DNA of 29,339 nucleotides, taken from assembly GCA_002393555.1 (NCBI GenBank), contig DGSP01000038.1:1-29339 (forward strand), given 5' to 3'. Below, piece after piece: positions 14,615 through 23,414 of this stretch; the stretch's first letter is position 1; the number at the start of each line of letters is the position of its first letter. The notes below the pieces were generated by a model, which had not been told where the DNA came from, did no database searches, and worked only from the letters and a program-made list of their open reading frames with translations. This stretch comes from Prevotellaceae bacterium UBA4359 (lineage in GTDB: Bacteria > Bacteroidota > Bacteroidia > Bacteroidales > Bacteroidaceae). Position numbers and translations under genes: made by a program.

Positions 14615-16735
14615 TTAATTCTCAATGGTCAATTCCTTGATGAGTCGCTTGGCATGGCTGTAGTCGTCGATGACGGAGAGCACCCAGCGGATGTCAACAC
14701 CGATGCAACGCTGGAGGGCATTGTCAAACTTGATGTCGCCCGACATGGCCTCCCAGTTGCCGTCGAAGGCGAGACCGATGAGACGACCCTTGCCGTCGAA
14801 CATGCCAGAGCCGGAGTTGCCACCAGTGATGTCGTTGGTGGTGAGGAAGCAGAGGGGCAGTTGGCCAGTGCGCTGGTCGATGTACTGCTTGGAGAACTTG
14901 CCGCTCTTCATCCACTTATACACCTGCGGAATGAGTTGGAAGTCGAGGTTCTGGGGGTTCTGCTCGTGCTTGTTGAGGAAGGAGCGCGGCGAGGTAATCA
15001 TGCTGGTGGCTTCTTCTTTCAGGCCGGTGGTGCCAGGGGCGAAGTCGATGGGCTTGCAGAGTCCGTAACTGAGGCGCATGGTGAAGTTGGCATCGGGGTA
15101 GTACTCGTGGTCAGCATTCATGGCACGGATGCCGTCGCCCAGAAGTCGCTCATAGGGGTCTTCATGGCCACCTTTGCCAGCCTGCGAGTAGAGCGTCGCC
15201 ATGATGTCGATGCCCACGCTGACCATGGGGTCTTCGGTGAGTTCGCCCATGTTGTGTACTTGCTTCAGTTCGTCGGGACGGGCAAAGAGGGTGTTGGCAT
15301 AGAGGTTTTCGACATAGAGGTCGTAGTCGCCTCCCCAGATGGAGTCGATTTCGTGCATGATGCTACGCGGAAGGAAGGTGCTGTCGGGCACATGCTGCAC
15401 GTAGTTTTTCAGCAGGGCGAGAAAGACTTTCTTGTCGGTGGCCACGTCGATGTCGCGATAGGCTTTGGCCACTTTCTGCTGAAAATCATCATCGTTGGAA
15501 CCCAAGAGGTTGCGAATGACGAAGTTGAGGATGTCGCTGCCGCTATAGAAGGATTCCACCCAGAGGTTGTAGCCGTAGAGGGGGCTGTACTCGCGCTGGT
15601 AGATGGCCTTGAGCGAGTCGGTGATGCCGAGGTATTGGCCGCGTGTCAGGGTGTCTTCGGCTGCCCATGCCATGAGTTCTTTCTCTAGTTGCTGTTTCTC
15701 TTCGATGACTTTGAGGTTGTCGAGGGCTGTATTCTGACCCAGGGAGAACTTCCAGTAGTTGGAACTGGAGGCATACTTGGAGGCGTACATGATGCGGAGG
15801 GCATCGCTCTGGCGCATGGCTTCGTCGAGAATGGCGAGTTTGACACCACGCACCTGGTAGCGCACGTCGTTGGTGGTGCGCATGGTGCTCTCGATGCCGT
15901 AGGAAGAGAGGTAGCGGTCGGTGGAGCCGGGATAGCCAAGAGTCATGGCGTAGGAACCGTCGGTGTAGCCCTGAGTGCTGACGTGGGCATACTTGCGCGG
16001 ATGGTAAGGCTGGTTGTCCTTGCTGTATTCGGCAGGGTTATTGTCGCGGTCGGCATAGATGCGGAAGACGCTGAAGTCGCAGGTCTGGCGGGGCCACATC
16101 CAGTTGTCGGTGTCGCCGCCGTACTTGCCCAGACACTGTGGTGGGGCATAGACGAGGCGCACGTCGTCGTAGCGCTGATAGACGGAGAGCATGTACTTAC
16201 TGCCCTTGTAGAAGGGGTTGACCTCGCTCTGGATGCCCTTGCCGCTGTAATCGACCATCTCCATGAGTTGGCGCGACACGACGTCTATCACGGAGTCGCG
16301 TTCAAGCAGGGTGGCTCCCTGTGGCACAGCACCGAGAATGAGGTCGGTGACATCGACTGTCTTGAGGTGGAAGAGGACGTAAAGCCCTTCGTTGGGCAAC
16401 TCTTCGTCGAAGGATTTGGCGCAGAAGCCGTACTTGAGGTAGTCATGCTTGGGTGTGGAGTGGTCTTGGATGGCATCGAAGCCACAGTGGTGGTTGGTGA
16501 ACATCAAACCATCGGGACTGACCACAACGCCGGAGCAGAAGCCGCCCAACTGCACGATGGCATCGTTGAGCGAGGGCTGTTCGGTGCTGTAGAGTTCTTC
16601 TGGCGTGAGTTCGAGTCCCAAACTGCGAAGAATCGAGTCGGTCTTGGCCGACAGGTTCCCCATCACCCACATACCCTCATCAGCACGTGCTGAAAGAGCG
16701 AGAAGGGTGAATAAAAATAAAACTAACTTTTTCAT
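14615..16735 (-). CDS. Family S46 dipeptidyl-peptidase, DPP7 type, 706 residues
   Basis: The start is placed at the ATG at 16735, giving the signal peptide MKKLVLFLFTLLALSARA; an ATG two codons upstream (16741) is equally possible. Family S46 serine peptidases act in the periplasm and remove dipeptides from the N-terminus of peptides, supporting amino-acid nutrition in asaccharolytic Bacteroidales. The triad is visible: His83 in FTNHHCG, Asp220 in RQTCDFSVF, and Ser641 in TGGNSGSG. Eighteen residues after the Ser, where DPP11 has the Arg that selects Asp/Glu at P1, this protein has Gly (FDGNWEAMSGD), so it fits DPP7 with a preference for hydrophobic P1. The length is normal for the family. 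The gene follows the flippase by 61 bases with no promoter motif between, suggesting co-transcription, and ends at a strong terminator. Confidence 0.93.
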   Translation of the reverse strand: MKKLVLFLFTLLALSARADEGMWVMGNLSAKTDSILRSLGLELTPEELYSTEQPSLNDAIVQLGGFCSGVVVSPDGLMFTNHHCGFDAIQDHSTPKHDYLKYGFCAKSFDEELPNEGLYVLFHLKTVDVTDLILGAVPQGATLLERDSVIDVVSRQLMEMVDYSGKGIQSEVNPFYKGSKYMLSVYQRYDDVRLVYAPPQCLGKYGGDTDNWMWPRQTCDFSVFRIYADRDNNPAEYSKDNQPYHPRKYAHVSTQGYTDGSYAMTLGYPGSTDRYLSSYGIESTMRTTNDVRYQVRGVKLAILDEAMRQSDALRIMYASKYASSSNYWKFSLGQNTALDNLKVIEEKQQLEKELMAWAAEDTLTRGQYLGITDSLKAIYQREYSPLYGYNLWVESFYSGSDILNFVIRNLLGSNDDDFQQKVAKAYRDIDVATDKKVFLALLKNYVQHVPDSTFLPRSIMHEIDSIWGGDYDLYVENLYANTLFARPDELKQVHNMGELTEDPMVSVGIDIMATLYSQAGKGGHEDPYERLLGDGIRAMNADHEYYPDANFTMRLSYGLCKPIDFAPGTTGLKEEATSMITSPRSFLNKHEQNPQNLDFQLIPQVYKWMKSGKFSKQYIDQRTGQLPLCFLTTNDITGGNSGSGMFDGKGRLIGLAFDGNWEAMSGDIKFDNALQRCIGVDIRWVLSVIDDYSHAKRLIKELTIEN

Positions 16736-16796
16736 ATACATGTATTTTGATAGAAACTTTTTCTCTGTTTTTTCGTCGGCTTTTCGCTATATACCT

Positions 16797-18245
16797 TTAT
16801 TTCTTCTTAAACCGTCTGCCAATGACAGGCAAACTATGCAGAGGAAGGTCTCGGCGGATGATTTCGAGAAGGAAAAGGATGATGAGGGCGGTGTTGAGAA
16901 TGAGGCGAAGCCAAGAGGGCCATGCCTCGGGCTGCAATTCCATCACCACGAAAAGGACGATGGCTAAGAGGATGTAGCGGATGATGTTTTTGAGGTCGTA
17001 GCGGATGGGATTGAGTCGCTGACCGACAATGTAACTGAGCAGCATGGAGGTGGCATAGCCAGCAAAGCCTCCCCAGGCACAAGCCATGTAGCCGTATTGG
17101 GGGATGAAGAGGACATTGACGGCAATGAGTACGGTGCATCCCGCCAAGGAGAACCATGCACCCCAGATGGTGCGGTCGATGAGTTTGTACCAGAAGGAGA
17201 GGTTGAAGTAGATGCCCATCATGATTTCAGCGGCCATGACAATGGGCACGGTGACGAGTCCCTCGCGGTATTCGGCCCCGATGACATGTTTGAGAATATC
17301 CATGTAGCCCATCACCACCAGAAAGGCGAAGAGGGTGAAGATGATGAAGTATTTCATGGCCTGGGCATAATACTCCTTCGAGTCTTTGTCTTTGGCCTTG
17401 GAGAAAACGATGGGTTCGTAGGCATAGCGGAAAGCCTGGGTAATCATGGCCATAATCATGGCAACCTTCACGCAAGCACCATACACACCGAGTTGTGCCT
17501 TGGCATCGGCCTCGCTGCAGACCAAGGGGAAGATGATTTTATCGACGGTCTGGTTGAGGATGCCGGCAATACTGAGCACGAGGATGGGCCATGAATAGGA
17601 GAACATGCGACGGAGCAGAGAAAAGTCGAACTGCCACTTCACCCGGAAGAAGTCGGGAACGAAGAAGAAGGTGATGGCACTGGTGCACCAGAGATTGATG
17701 AGGAAGACGTAATAGACTTCTGTCTTGCCGAGCACGACGAAGTAGAAAACGTTGAGCAGGATGTTGAGCAGGATGAACAGCAACTTGAGCGAGGCAAACT
17801 TGATGGGTCGCTTCTGGAAGCGTAAGTAACTGAAAGGAATGGCCTGCACGGCATCGAGGACAACAACTGTTGCCATCATCTGAAGATATTCGGGATGACT
17901 GGCATAGCCGAGAGAGTGGCTGATGGGGGTGATGAAGGTGAAAACCAGAGCAAGGAACACGACCGAGAGTGTGCCGACCACGCTTATGGCAGTGGAGAAC
18001 ACGGTGTCGGGTTTCTCTCCTTCTTTGTTGGCAAAACGGAAGAGGGTGGTCTCCATGCCGAAGGTGAGGATGACCAGTGCAAGGGCGGTATAGGCGTAGA
18101 TGTTGACGCTTACACCGTAGTCGCCCGATTCTTTGGGCATGCAGTTGGTGTAGAGCGGCACAAGCAGATAGTTGAGGAACCGCCCCACGATGCTGCTCAA
18201 ACCATAGATAGCAGTGTCTTTTGCTAAACCTTTGAGATTGGCCAT
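16797..18245 (-). CDS. Polysaccharide/oligosaccharide flippase, MATE/Wzx-like membrane protein, 482 residues
   Basis: The protein is almost entirely hydrophobic helices with short loops, compatible with the about 12-14 membrane segments of the MVF/PST flippase group. The opening (LKGLAKDTAIYGLSSIVGRF, then LNYLLVPLYT) is typical of Bacteroidetes lipopolysaccharide or capsule flippases, including the YG.S.I.GR..N.LL.P.Y pattern. The likely role is moving undecaprenyl-linked glycan units across the inner membrane. The substrate cannot be read from sequence. No glycosyltransferase or polymerase gene lies nearby, so it is not in an obvious polysaccharide cluster. The C-terminus is basic (IIRRDLPLHSLPVIGRRFKK). 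Downstream is the S46 peptidase; upstream is a long inverted repeat that separates it from speA. Confidence 0.85.
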   Translation of the reverse strand: MANLKGLAKDTAIYGLSSIVGRFLNYLLVPLYTNCMPKESGDYGVSVNIYAYTALALVILTFGMETTLFRFANKEGEKPDTVFSTAISVVGTLSVVFLALVFTFITPISHSLGYASHPEYLQMMATVVVLDAVQAIPFSYLRFQKRPIKFASLKLLFILLNILLNVFYFVVLGKTEVYYVFLINLWCTSAITFFFVPDFFRVKWQFDFSLLRRMFSYSWPILVLSIAGILNQTVDKIIFPLVCSEADAKAQLGVYGACVKVAMIMAMITQAFRYAYEPIVFSKAKDKDSKEYYAQAMKYFIIFTLFAFLVVMGYMDILKHVIGAEYREGLVTVPIVMAAEIMMGIYFNLSFWYKLIDRTIWGAWFSLAGCTVLIAVNVLFIPQYGYMACAWGGFAGYATSMLLSYIVGQRLNPIRYDLKNIIRYILLAIVLFVVMELQPEAWPSWLRLILNTALIILFLLEIIRRDLPLHSLPVIGRRFKKK

Positions 18246-18286
18246 TTTATCAATTTTATTTGAAATGAAGAGTGAAAAGTGAAAAA

Positions 18287-18359
18287 TGAAAAATCTAAGT
18301 TACCTGCCATGCGGGATGTTGGCAACTCATTCATTAGCAAAAGTAACTTAGATTTTTCA
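18287..18359. repeat. 17-bp inverted repeat between speA and the flippase, possible terminator
   Basis: TGAAAAATCTAAGTTAC (18287-18303) pairs perfectly with 18343-18359 across a 39-base loop. It is flanked on both sides by GTGAAAAGTGAAA-type A/T-rich repeats. It lies 25 bases past the speA stop codon and could end the topA-aroK-speA transcript. Confidence 0.55.
18338..18345 (-). promoter_or_regulatory. Candidate -7 box for the flippase gene
   Basis: TACTTTTG on the minus strand matches TAnnTTTG and would start transcription near 18331. It overlaps one arm of the inverted repeat and lacks a clear -33 box, so support is modest. Confidence 0.3.
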
Positions 18360-18383
18360 CTTTTAACTTTTCACTTTTAACTT

Positions 18384-20279
18384 TCATTCAAGGTATGTGT
18401 ATCCGTAAAGTCCGCTGCGGTAGGTGTCGAGAAACTCCTTGCCTTCTTCGAGGGTTATCTTGCCTTCCTTGATGGCTTGCTTGGCCCAGATTTCAAGGCT
18501 GCGCACGAGTTTCTTCGGCTCGTACTGCACATAACTGAGCACATCGGCCACGGTCTCACCGTCGATGATGTTCTTGATGTGGTAGCCATCCTTGTCGGTA
18601 GTGACATGGACGGCATTGGTGTCGCCAAAGAGGTTGTGCATGTCGCCCAAGATTTCCTGATAGGCCCCCACGAGGAAGACTCCGATGTAGTAGGAGCCTT
18701 TCTTCTTGTCGAGCGAATGGAGCGGAATGAAGTGGCTCACACCAGTCTCGGTGGCAAACTGGGCTATCTTGCCGTCAGAGTCGCAAGTGATGTCCTGCAA
18801 GGTGGCGTTGCGGTCGGGTCGCTCGTTCAGCCGCTGGATGGGCATGATGGGGAAGATTTGGTCGATGGCCCATGCGTCGGGCAAAGAGTGGAAGAGGGAG
18901 AAGTTGCAGAAGTACTTGTCGGCCAAGAGTTTGTCGAGTGAATGGAACTCCTCCGGCACGTGCTTCATGGTGTGGACGAGGGTATTGATTTCCCTGGCCA
19001 CAGCCCAATACATGCGTTCTATCTCGGCCCGTGTGCGCAGATCGAGCATGCCGTGGGAGAAGAGGTCGAGTGCCTCTTCGCGTATCTGTTGGGCATCGTG
19101 CCAGTTCTCCAGCATGTTGCGCACGTTGATGTTGCACCAGATGTCGTAGAGTTCCTTGGCCAGAGAGTGGTCGTTTTCATCGACGACAAACTCGTCGGGC
19201 ATGGCAGGCACCTCGGTGGTCTCCAGCACCTCCATGATGAGCACGGAGTGGTGAGCAGCCAGGGAACGGCCCCCCTCGGTGATGATGTTGGGATGAGGAA
19301 TCTCATTGGTATCGGCTGCATCGACAAAGGTATAGACGCAGTTGTTCACATACTCCTGAATGGAGTAGTTGACCGAACTCTCGCTGCTGGAGGAACGACT
19401 GCCATCGTAGTCAACGCCCAGACCGCCGCCACAATCGACGAACTCCACGCCGTAGCCCATCTTGTGCAACTGCACGTAGAACATGCTGGCCTCCCGAAGG
19501 GCGTTCTGGATGCGGCGTATCTTGGTGATTTGGCTGCCGATGTGGAAGTGGATGAGTTTGAGGCAGTCCTTCATGCCGTTCTCCTCAATGTAGTGGAGCG
19601 CCGTCAGAAGTTCGCCCGAAGTGAGGCCGAACTTGCTGGCATCTCCCCCACTCTCTTCCCACTTGCCTGAGCCTGAAGCCGCCAGTTTGATGCGGATGCC
19701 TATGTTGGGGCGCACTCCTATCTTCTTGGCAATGCGCGTGATGATTTCCAGTTCGTTGAACTTCTCCACCACGATGAAGATGCGCTTGCCCATCTTCTGG
19801 GCCAACAGTGCCAACTCGATGTAGTCTTGGTCTTTATAGCCGTTGCAGATGATGAGCGAGTCGCTGTTCATGTTGACTGCCAACACGGCATGGAGTTCGG
19901 GCTTCGACCCGGCCTCAAGACCGAGGTTGAACTTCTTGCCATGCTTGATGACCTCTTCCACCACGGGACTGATTTGGTTCACCTTGATGGGATAGATGAT
20001 GAAGTTCTCCCCTTTGTAGCCATACTCCTTGGCTGCCTTGTCGAAGCAGATGGAGGTCTTCTCGATGCGATTGTCGATGATGTCGGGAAAGCGCACCAGC
20101 ACTGGGGCCGACACGTCGCGCAGGGCGAGGTCATCCATCACTTCTTTCAAATCGACCTCCACCCCATCCTTTCGGGGGGTCACTGCCACATTTCCTTTCT
20201 CGTTGATACGGAAATAGTTGACACCCCAACCATTGATACCATAGAGTTCGTTGGAGTCTTCAATGCGCCATTTTCTCAT
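18384..20279 (-). CDS. speA: Biosynthetic arginine decarboxylase, 631 residues
   Basis: This is a fold III PLP-dependent decarboxylase that turns arginine into agmatine, the first step of one route to putrescine and spermidine. The PLP lysine is expected at Lys99 in FIIYPIKVNQ. Other family marks are LGLEAGSKPEL, IHFHIGSQITKIR, FVDCGGGLGVDYDGS with a glycine-rich phosphate loop, and near the end GVFLVGAYQEILGDMHNLFG, which includes the segment forming the second half-site of the dimer active site. The length matches the 630-660 residues of bacterial SpeA. The start ATG overlaps the aroK stop as ATGA (20279-20276), so translation is probably coupled to aroK and topA. No agmatine deiminase or ureohydrolase gene is in the window. 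Confidence 0.96.
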   Translation of the reverse strand: MRKWRIEDSNELYGINGWGVNYFRINEKGNVAVTPRKDGVEVDLKEVMDDLALRDVSAPVLVRFPDIIDNRIEKTSICFDKAAKEYGYKGENFIIYPIKVNQISPVVEEVIKHGKKFNLGLEAGSKPELHAVLAVNMNSDSLIICNGYKDQDYIELALLAQKMGKRIFIVVEKFNELEIITRIAKKIGVRPNIGIRIKLAASGSGKWEESGGDASKFGLTSGELLTALHYIEENGMKDCLKLIHFHIGSQITKIRRIQNALREASMFYVQLHKMGYGVEFVDCGGGLGVDYDGSRSSSSESSVNYSIQEYVNNCVYTFVDAADTNEIPHPNIITEGGRSLAAHHSVLIMEVLETTEVPAMPDEFVVDENDHSLAKELYDIWCNINVRNMLENWHDAQQIREEALDLFSHGMLDLRTRAEIERMYWAVAREINTLVHTMKHVPEEFHSLDKLLADKYFCNFSLFHSLPDAWAIDQIFPIMPIQRLNERPDRNATLQDITCDSDGKIAQFATETGVSHFIPLHSLDKKKGSYYIGVFLVGAYQEILGDMHNLFGDTNAVHVTTDKDGYHIKNIIDGETVADVLSYVQYEPKKLVRSLEIWAKQAIKEGKITLEEGKEFLDTYRSGLYGYTYLE

Positions 20280-20797
20280 ATTAAACCGATGATTTGGTTG
20301 ACGTAGTTCTTTATCTCTTCTTTGGTGTGAATCACCTCTATCTTTAAGGTGTGCAGGGCTTGCTGATAGTAGGGAAGCCGCTGCCGGAGCGATGCCTCAA
20401 TGTAGGCCATGAGTTCTTCGTCGGTCTTGCCCACGATGAGTGGCCGCACGGTCTTGCCCATCTGCAGATGTTCCTTCAGCACAGCGGGCGGCGCATCGAG
20501 AAAGATTGTCTCGCCCTGCCGGTTCATGTAGGCCATATTGTCGAAGAAACATGGGGTTCCGCCTCCGCAAGAAACGATGACATTCTCAAACTCACCCACT
20601 TCGTGCAGCATCTTCTGTTCAATCAGACGAAAGCCCTCCTCGCCTTTCTCGGCAAAGATGTCGGGTATTTTCTGGTGGAAACGGTCTTCGATGTAATTGT
20701 CGAGGTCGTAGAAGTCCAACCCCATCTCGCGGGCCAAGACCTTGCCGATGGTGGTCTTGCCTGCTCCCATGTAGCCAATTAGGAAAATCCGTGTCAT
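20276..20797 (-). CDS. aroK: Shikimate kinase, 173 residues
   Basis: The enzyme phosphorylates shikimate to shikimate-3-phosphate in chorismate and aromatic amino-acid synthesis. The P-loop GYMGAGKT covers residues 8-15. The shikimate-binding acids sit in FYDLDNYIED (Asp31, Asp33). Arg57 lies in EEGFRLIE, the Gly-rich CGGGTP is at 77-82, and the lid/adenine region has VRPLIVGK with Arg118. All expected residues are present and the length is standard. Both gene ends overlap neighbours by the four bases ATGA, with topA upstream and speA downstream. Confidence 0.95.
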   Translation of the reverse strand: MTRIFLIGYMGAGKTTIGKVLAREMGLDFYDLDNYIEDRFHQKIPDIFAEKGEEGFRLIEQKMLHEVGEFENVIVSCGGGTPCFFDNMAYMNRQGETIFLDAPPAVLKEHLQMGKTVRPLIVGKTDEELMAYIEASLRQRLPYYQQALHTLKIEVIHTKEEIKNYVNQIIGLI

Positions 20798-23148
20798 GCT
20801 TTCGTTGCTTTTCGCCCACGTCTCGGAGCAACTTTCTTCTCCGCCTGTTCGCCGTCAACTTTGCTACTGTCGGCCTTCTCTATGATGGCCTTGCACTCCT
20901 CGTAGGTGAGATTGGTTGGTTCCTTCACACTCTTGGGCAGTTTGTAGTTGGAGCCTTTGTATTTCAAATAGGGGCCGAAACGACCGTTCATCACTTCCAG
21001 TTCGGTATCCTCCTCAAACACTTTGAGGTGGGCAGATGCCTCCGCCTTGCGGTGTTCTTCTATGAGTTTGACAGCCTCATCCAGCGTCAGGGCCATTGGG
21101 TCGGCACCCTTGGGCAGCGACACGTACTTCTTGTTGTGCAGCACATAGGGGCCAAATCGGCCTGTGCCAATCACGACTTCGGTGCCTTCGTAGTCGCCCA
21201 GTGTACGCGGCAACTTGAAGAGTTCCAGTGCCTCTTCCAAGGTGATGGTGCTGATGCTCTGCCCCTTGTTGAGTTGGGCAAAGCGAGGCTTCTCATTCTC
21301 GTTGGCAACACCTATCTGAACCATCGGGCCGAAGCGGCCAATCTTCACGCTGACAGGCTTTCCCGTGCCTGGCTCTTTGCCCAACACACGCTCGCCCACC
21401 TTATGCTCGTTCTTTTCATGCAAGGTAGCCTCAACCATGGGGTCCAACTTGGCATAGAAGTCGCGCATCATCTCATGCCAGTTCTCGCGCCCGTCGGCTA
21501 TCTCGTCAAACTCTTTCTCCACGTTGGCCGTGAAGTTGTAATCGACAATGTCGGGGAAGGAATGGATGAGGAAATCGTTCACCACAATGCCTATGTCGGT
21601 GGGGATGAGTTTGCCTTTCTCGTTGCCCACCACCTCTTTCTTCAGCGATTTCTTCAGTTTTCCGCCTGTCAACTTCAGCACTTCATACATGCGCTCTTCG
21701 CCTTTCTTGTCGCCCTTCTCCACATACTCGCGCTGCTGAATGGTCGAGATGGTCGGTGCATAGGTGGAAGGACGGCCAATGCCCAACTCCTCCAACTTCT
21801 TCACCAGACTGGCCTCGGTGTAGCGCAACGGATGCTGCGTGAAACGCTGTGTGGCCAGCAACTCCTTCATTGTCAGTTGTTCACCTTTCTTCACGGCTGG
21901 CAGAAGTGCCTCACCTTCTTCGGGTTGATGGTCATCATCGTAGGACTCACGGTACACACGAAGGAAGCCATCGAACGTGATGACCTCGCCCGTGGCCACA
22001 AAAGCGTCATCAGAGCCTGCCACCGAAATCGTGATGGTTGTCTTTTCAGCCTCGGCATCAGCCATTTGGCAAGCCACCGTGCGCTTCCAGATGAGGTCGT
22101 AGAGGCGTTTTTCCTGCGAGTTGCCACTGATGGTGTGTTCAGAGATATAGGTGGGGCGGATGGCCTCGTGGGCCTCTTGCGCACCTTTTGAACTGGTGTG
22201 GAACTGCCGAGGTTTGGAGTATTTCGCTCCGTGCATCTTCTCAATCTCTTCTTTCGTCGAGTTGATGCAGAGCGAGGAGAGATTCACCGAGTCGGTACGC
22301 ATGTAGGTGATGTGTCCTGACTCATACAGATGCTGCGCCACCATCATCGTCTGGCTCACCGTGAAACCCAGTTTACGGGCTGCTTCTTGCTGAAGGGTGG
22401 AGGTGGTGAAGGGGGGGGCAGGACTCTTCTTCACGGGCTTCTTCTCGATGTCGGTGATGGTGAAAACCTTATCCTTGCACGAAAGCAGGAATGCTTCGGC
22501 CTCTTCGCTGGTCTTGAATCCGTGTGCCAACGATGCCTTCACTTCCTGGTCGCCCACTGTGAAGACAGCCGTGACACGGAAACTGGACTCGCTCTTGAAA
22601 TTCTCTATCTCGCGTTCACGTTCCACTATCAGCCTGACAGCCACACTCTGCACACGGCCAGCCGAGAGACTGGGCTTGAGTTTCTTCCACAGCACAGGAG
22701 AAAGTTTGAAACCCACAATACGGTCGAGCACACGGCGCGCCTGCTGTGCATTCACCAGCCCCATGTCGATGGTGCGGGGGTTCTCGATAGCCTTCAGAAT
22801 GGCCGTCTTGGTAATCTCGTGAAAAACAATCCTTTTAGCCGCCTTGGGATCCAGCCCCAGCACCTGGCTCAAGTGCCAACTGATGGCCTCTCCCTCGCGG
22901 TCTTCATCGGAAGCCAGCCAGACAGTCTCTGCCTTTTTGGCTTCTTTGCGCAGGTCTCTCACCACACTCTCCTTGTCTGAAGGTATCTCATATTCAGGCG
23001 AAAAATCGTCCAGATTCACACTCATCTCCTTCTTCTTCAGGTCACGTATGTGTCCATACGACGACATCACCTTGTAGTCTTTTCCGAGAAATTTCTCCAA
23101 CGTTTTCGCCTTGGCTGGAGACTCGACAATCACTAAATTCTTTTGCAT
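20794..23148 (-). CDS. topA: DNA topoisomerase I (type IA), 784 residues
   Basis: The enzyme relaxes negative supercoils through a 5'-phosphotyrosine intermediate. The TOPRIM domain has VIVESPAKAKTLEKFLG (Glu9) and SDEDREGE (Asp81, Asp83). The catalytic tyrosine is Tyr282 in GHITYMRTDS. Another mark is LSAGRVQSVAVRLIVERE (161-178). Instead of the zinc fingers of the E. coli enzyme, the C-terminus has three repeats starting GRFGP (604, 663, 722), each followed by a helical EEA/DEA segment, then a basic tail (EKKVAPRRGRKATKA), as in other Bacteroidetes topoisomerases. It is the first gene of the topA-aroK-speA run and has an upstream TACCTTTG promoter motif. Confidence 0.97.
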   Translation of the reverse strand: MQKNLVIVESPAKAKTLEKFLGKDYKVMSSYGHIRDLKKKEMSVNLDDFSPEYEIPSDKESVVRDLRKEAKKAETVWLASDEDREGEAISWHLSQVLGLDPKAAKRIVFHEITKTAILKAIENPRTIDMGLVNAQQARRVLDRIVGFKLSPVLWKKLKPSLSAGRVQSVAVRLIVEREREIENFKSESSFRVTAVFTVGDQEVKASLAHGFKTSEEAEAFLLSCKDKVFTITDIEKKPVKKSPAPPFTTSTLQQEAARKLGFTVSQTMMVAQHLYESGHITYMRTDSVNLSSLCINSTKEEIEKMHGAKYSKPRQFHTSSKGAQEAHEAIRPTYISEHTISGNSQEKRLYDLIWKRTVACQMADAEAEKTTITISVAGSDDAFVATGEVITFDGFLRVYRESYDDDHQPEEGEALLPAVKKGEQLTMKELLATQRFTQHPLRYTEASLVKKLEELGIGRPSTYAPTISTIQQREYVEKGDKKGEERMYEVLKLTGGKLKKSLKKEVVGNEKGKLIPTDIGIVVNDFLIHSFPDIVDYNFTANVEKEFDEIADGRENWHEMMRDFYAKLDPMVEATLHEKNEHKVGERVLGKEPGTGKPVSVKIGRFGPMVQIGVANENEKPRFAQLNKGQSISTITLEEALELFKLPRTLGDYEGTEVVIGTGRFGPYVLHNKKYVSLPKGADPMALTLDEAVKLIEEHRKAEASAHLKVFEEDTELEVMNGRFGPYLKYKGSNYKLPKSVKEPTNLTYEECKAIIEKADSSKVDGEQAEKKVAPRRGRKATKA

Positions 23149-23188
23149 ATCGTGTTGTTTTTCTTTCCTTTTTATGGAAAATCGGGTG

Positions 23189-23196
23189 CAAAGGTA
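23189..23196 (-). promoter_or_regulatory. Candidate -7 box of the topA-aroK-speA operon
   Basis: TACCTTTG on the minus strand fits TAnnTTTG and predicts a start near 23182, 34 bases before the topA ATG. The region upstream is very AT-rich (runs of A and TA repeats, 23197-23250), which could help promoter opening. Confidence 0.5.
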
Positions 23197-23253
23197 AAGA
23201 AAAAATCTTTTTCACTATATATATAATGTGTAAATTTTTCAAAAAAAGATTTT

Positions 23254-23269
23254 CTATCCTATAGGATAG
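23254..23269. repeat. Perfect 16-bp palindrome upstream of topA
   Basis: CTATCCTATAGGATAG is fully self-complementary and lies about 60 bases upstream of the topA -7 box. It could be an operator for a dimeric regulator, or part of a small hairpin. No other candidate operator is seen here. Confidence 0.4.
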
Positions 23270-23352
23270 GATTTTTGACACACCACACCAAGACATCCGT
23301 CAAAGCACACCCGAAGATGTCAATGTGGCGTACCCCTCGGCTACACAACAGC

Positions 23353-23390
23353 GTACCCCTCGGCTACGGTCAGTCGTAGTCGAGGGGTAC
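23353..23390. terminator. Hairpin downstream of ruvB
   Basis: GTACCCCTCGGCTAC (23353-23367) pairs with GTAGTCGAGGGGTAC (23376-23390), 14 matches and one G-T, across an 8-base loop. A second copy of the left arm lies at 23330-23344 (within the 17-base direct repeat GCGTACCCCTCGGCTAC at 23328-23344 and 23351-23367), so either copy could pair. It begins 25 bases past the ruvB stop and lacks a T-tract, so it may be a terminator or a repeat element. Confidence 0.5.
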
Positions 23391-23414
23391 GGTCTATAGA
23401 ACACACGCCAGTCG

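Noticed and set aside
20791..22191. 466-codon plus-strand open frame
   Set aside because: Shadow of topA.
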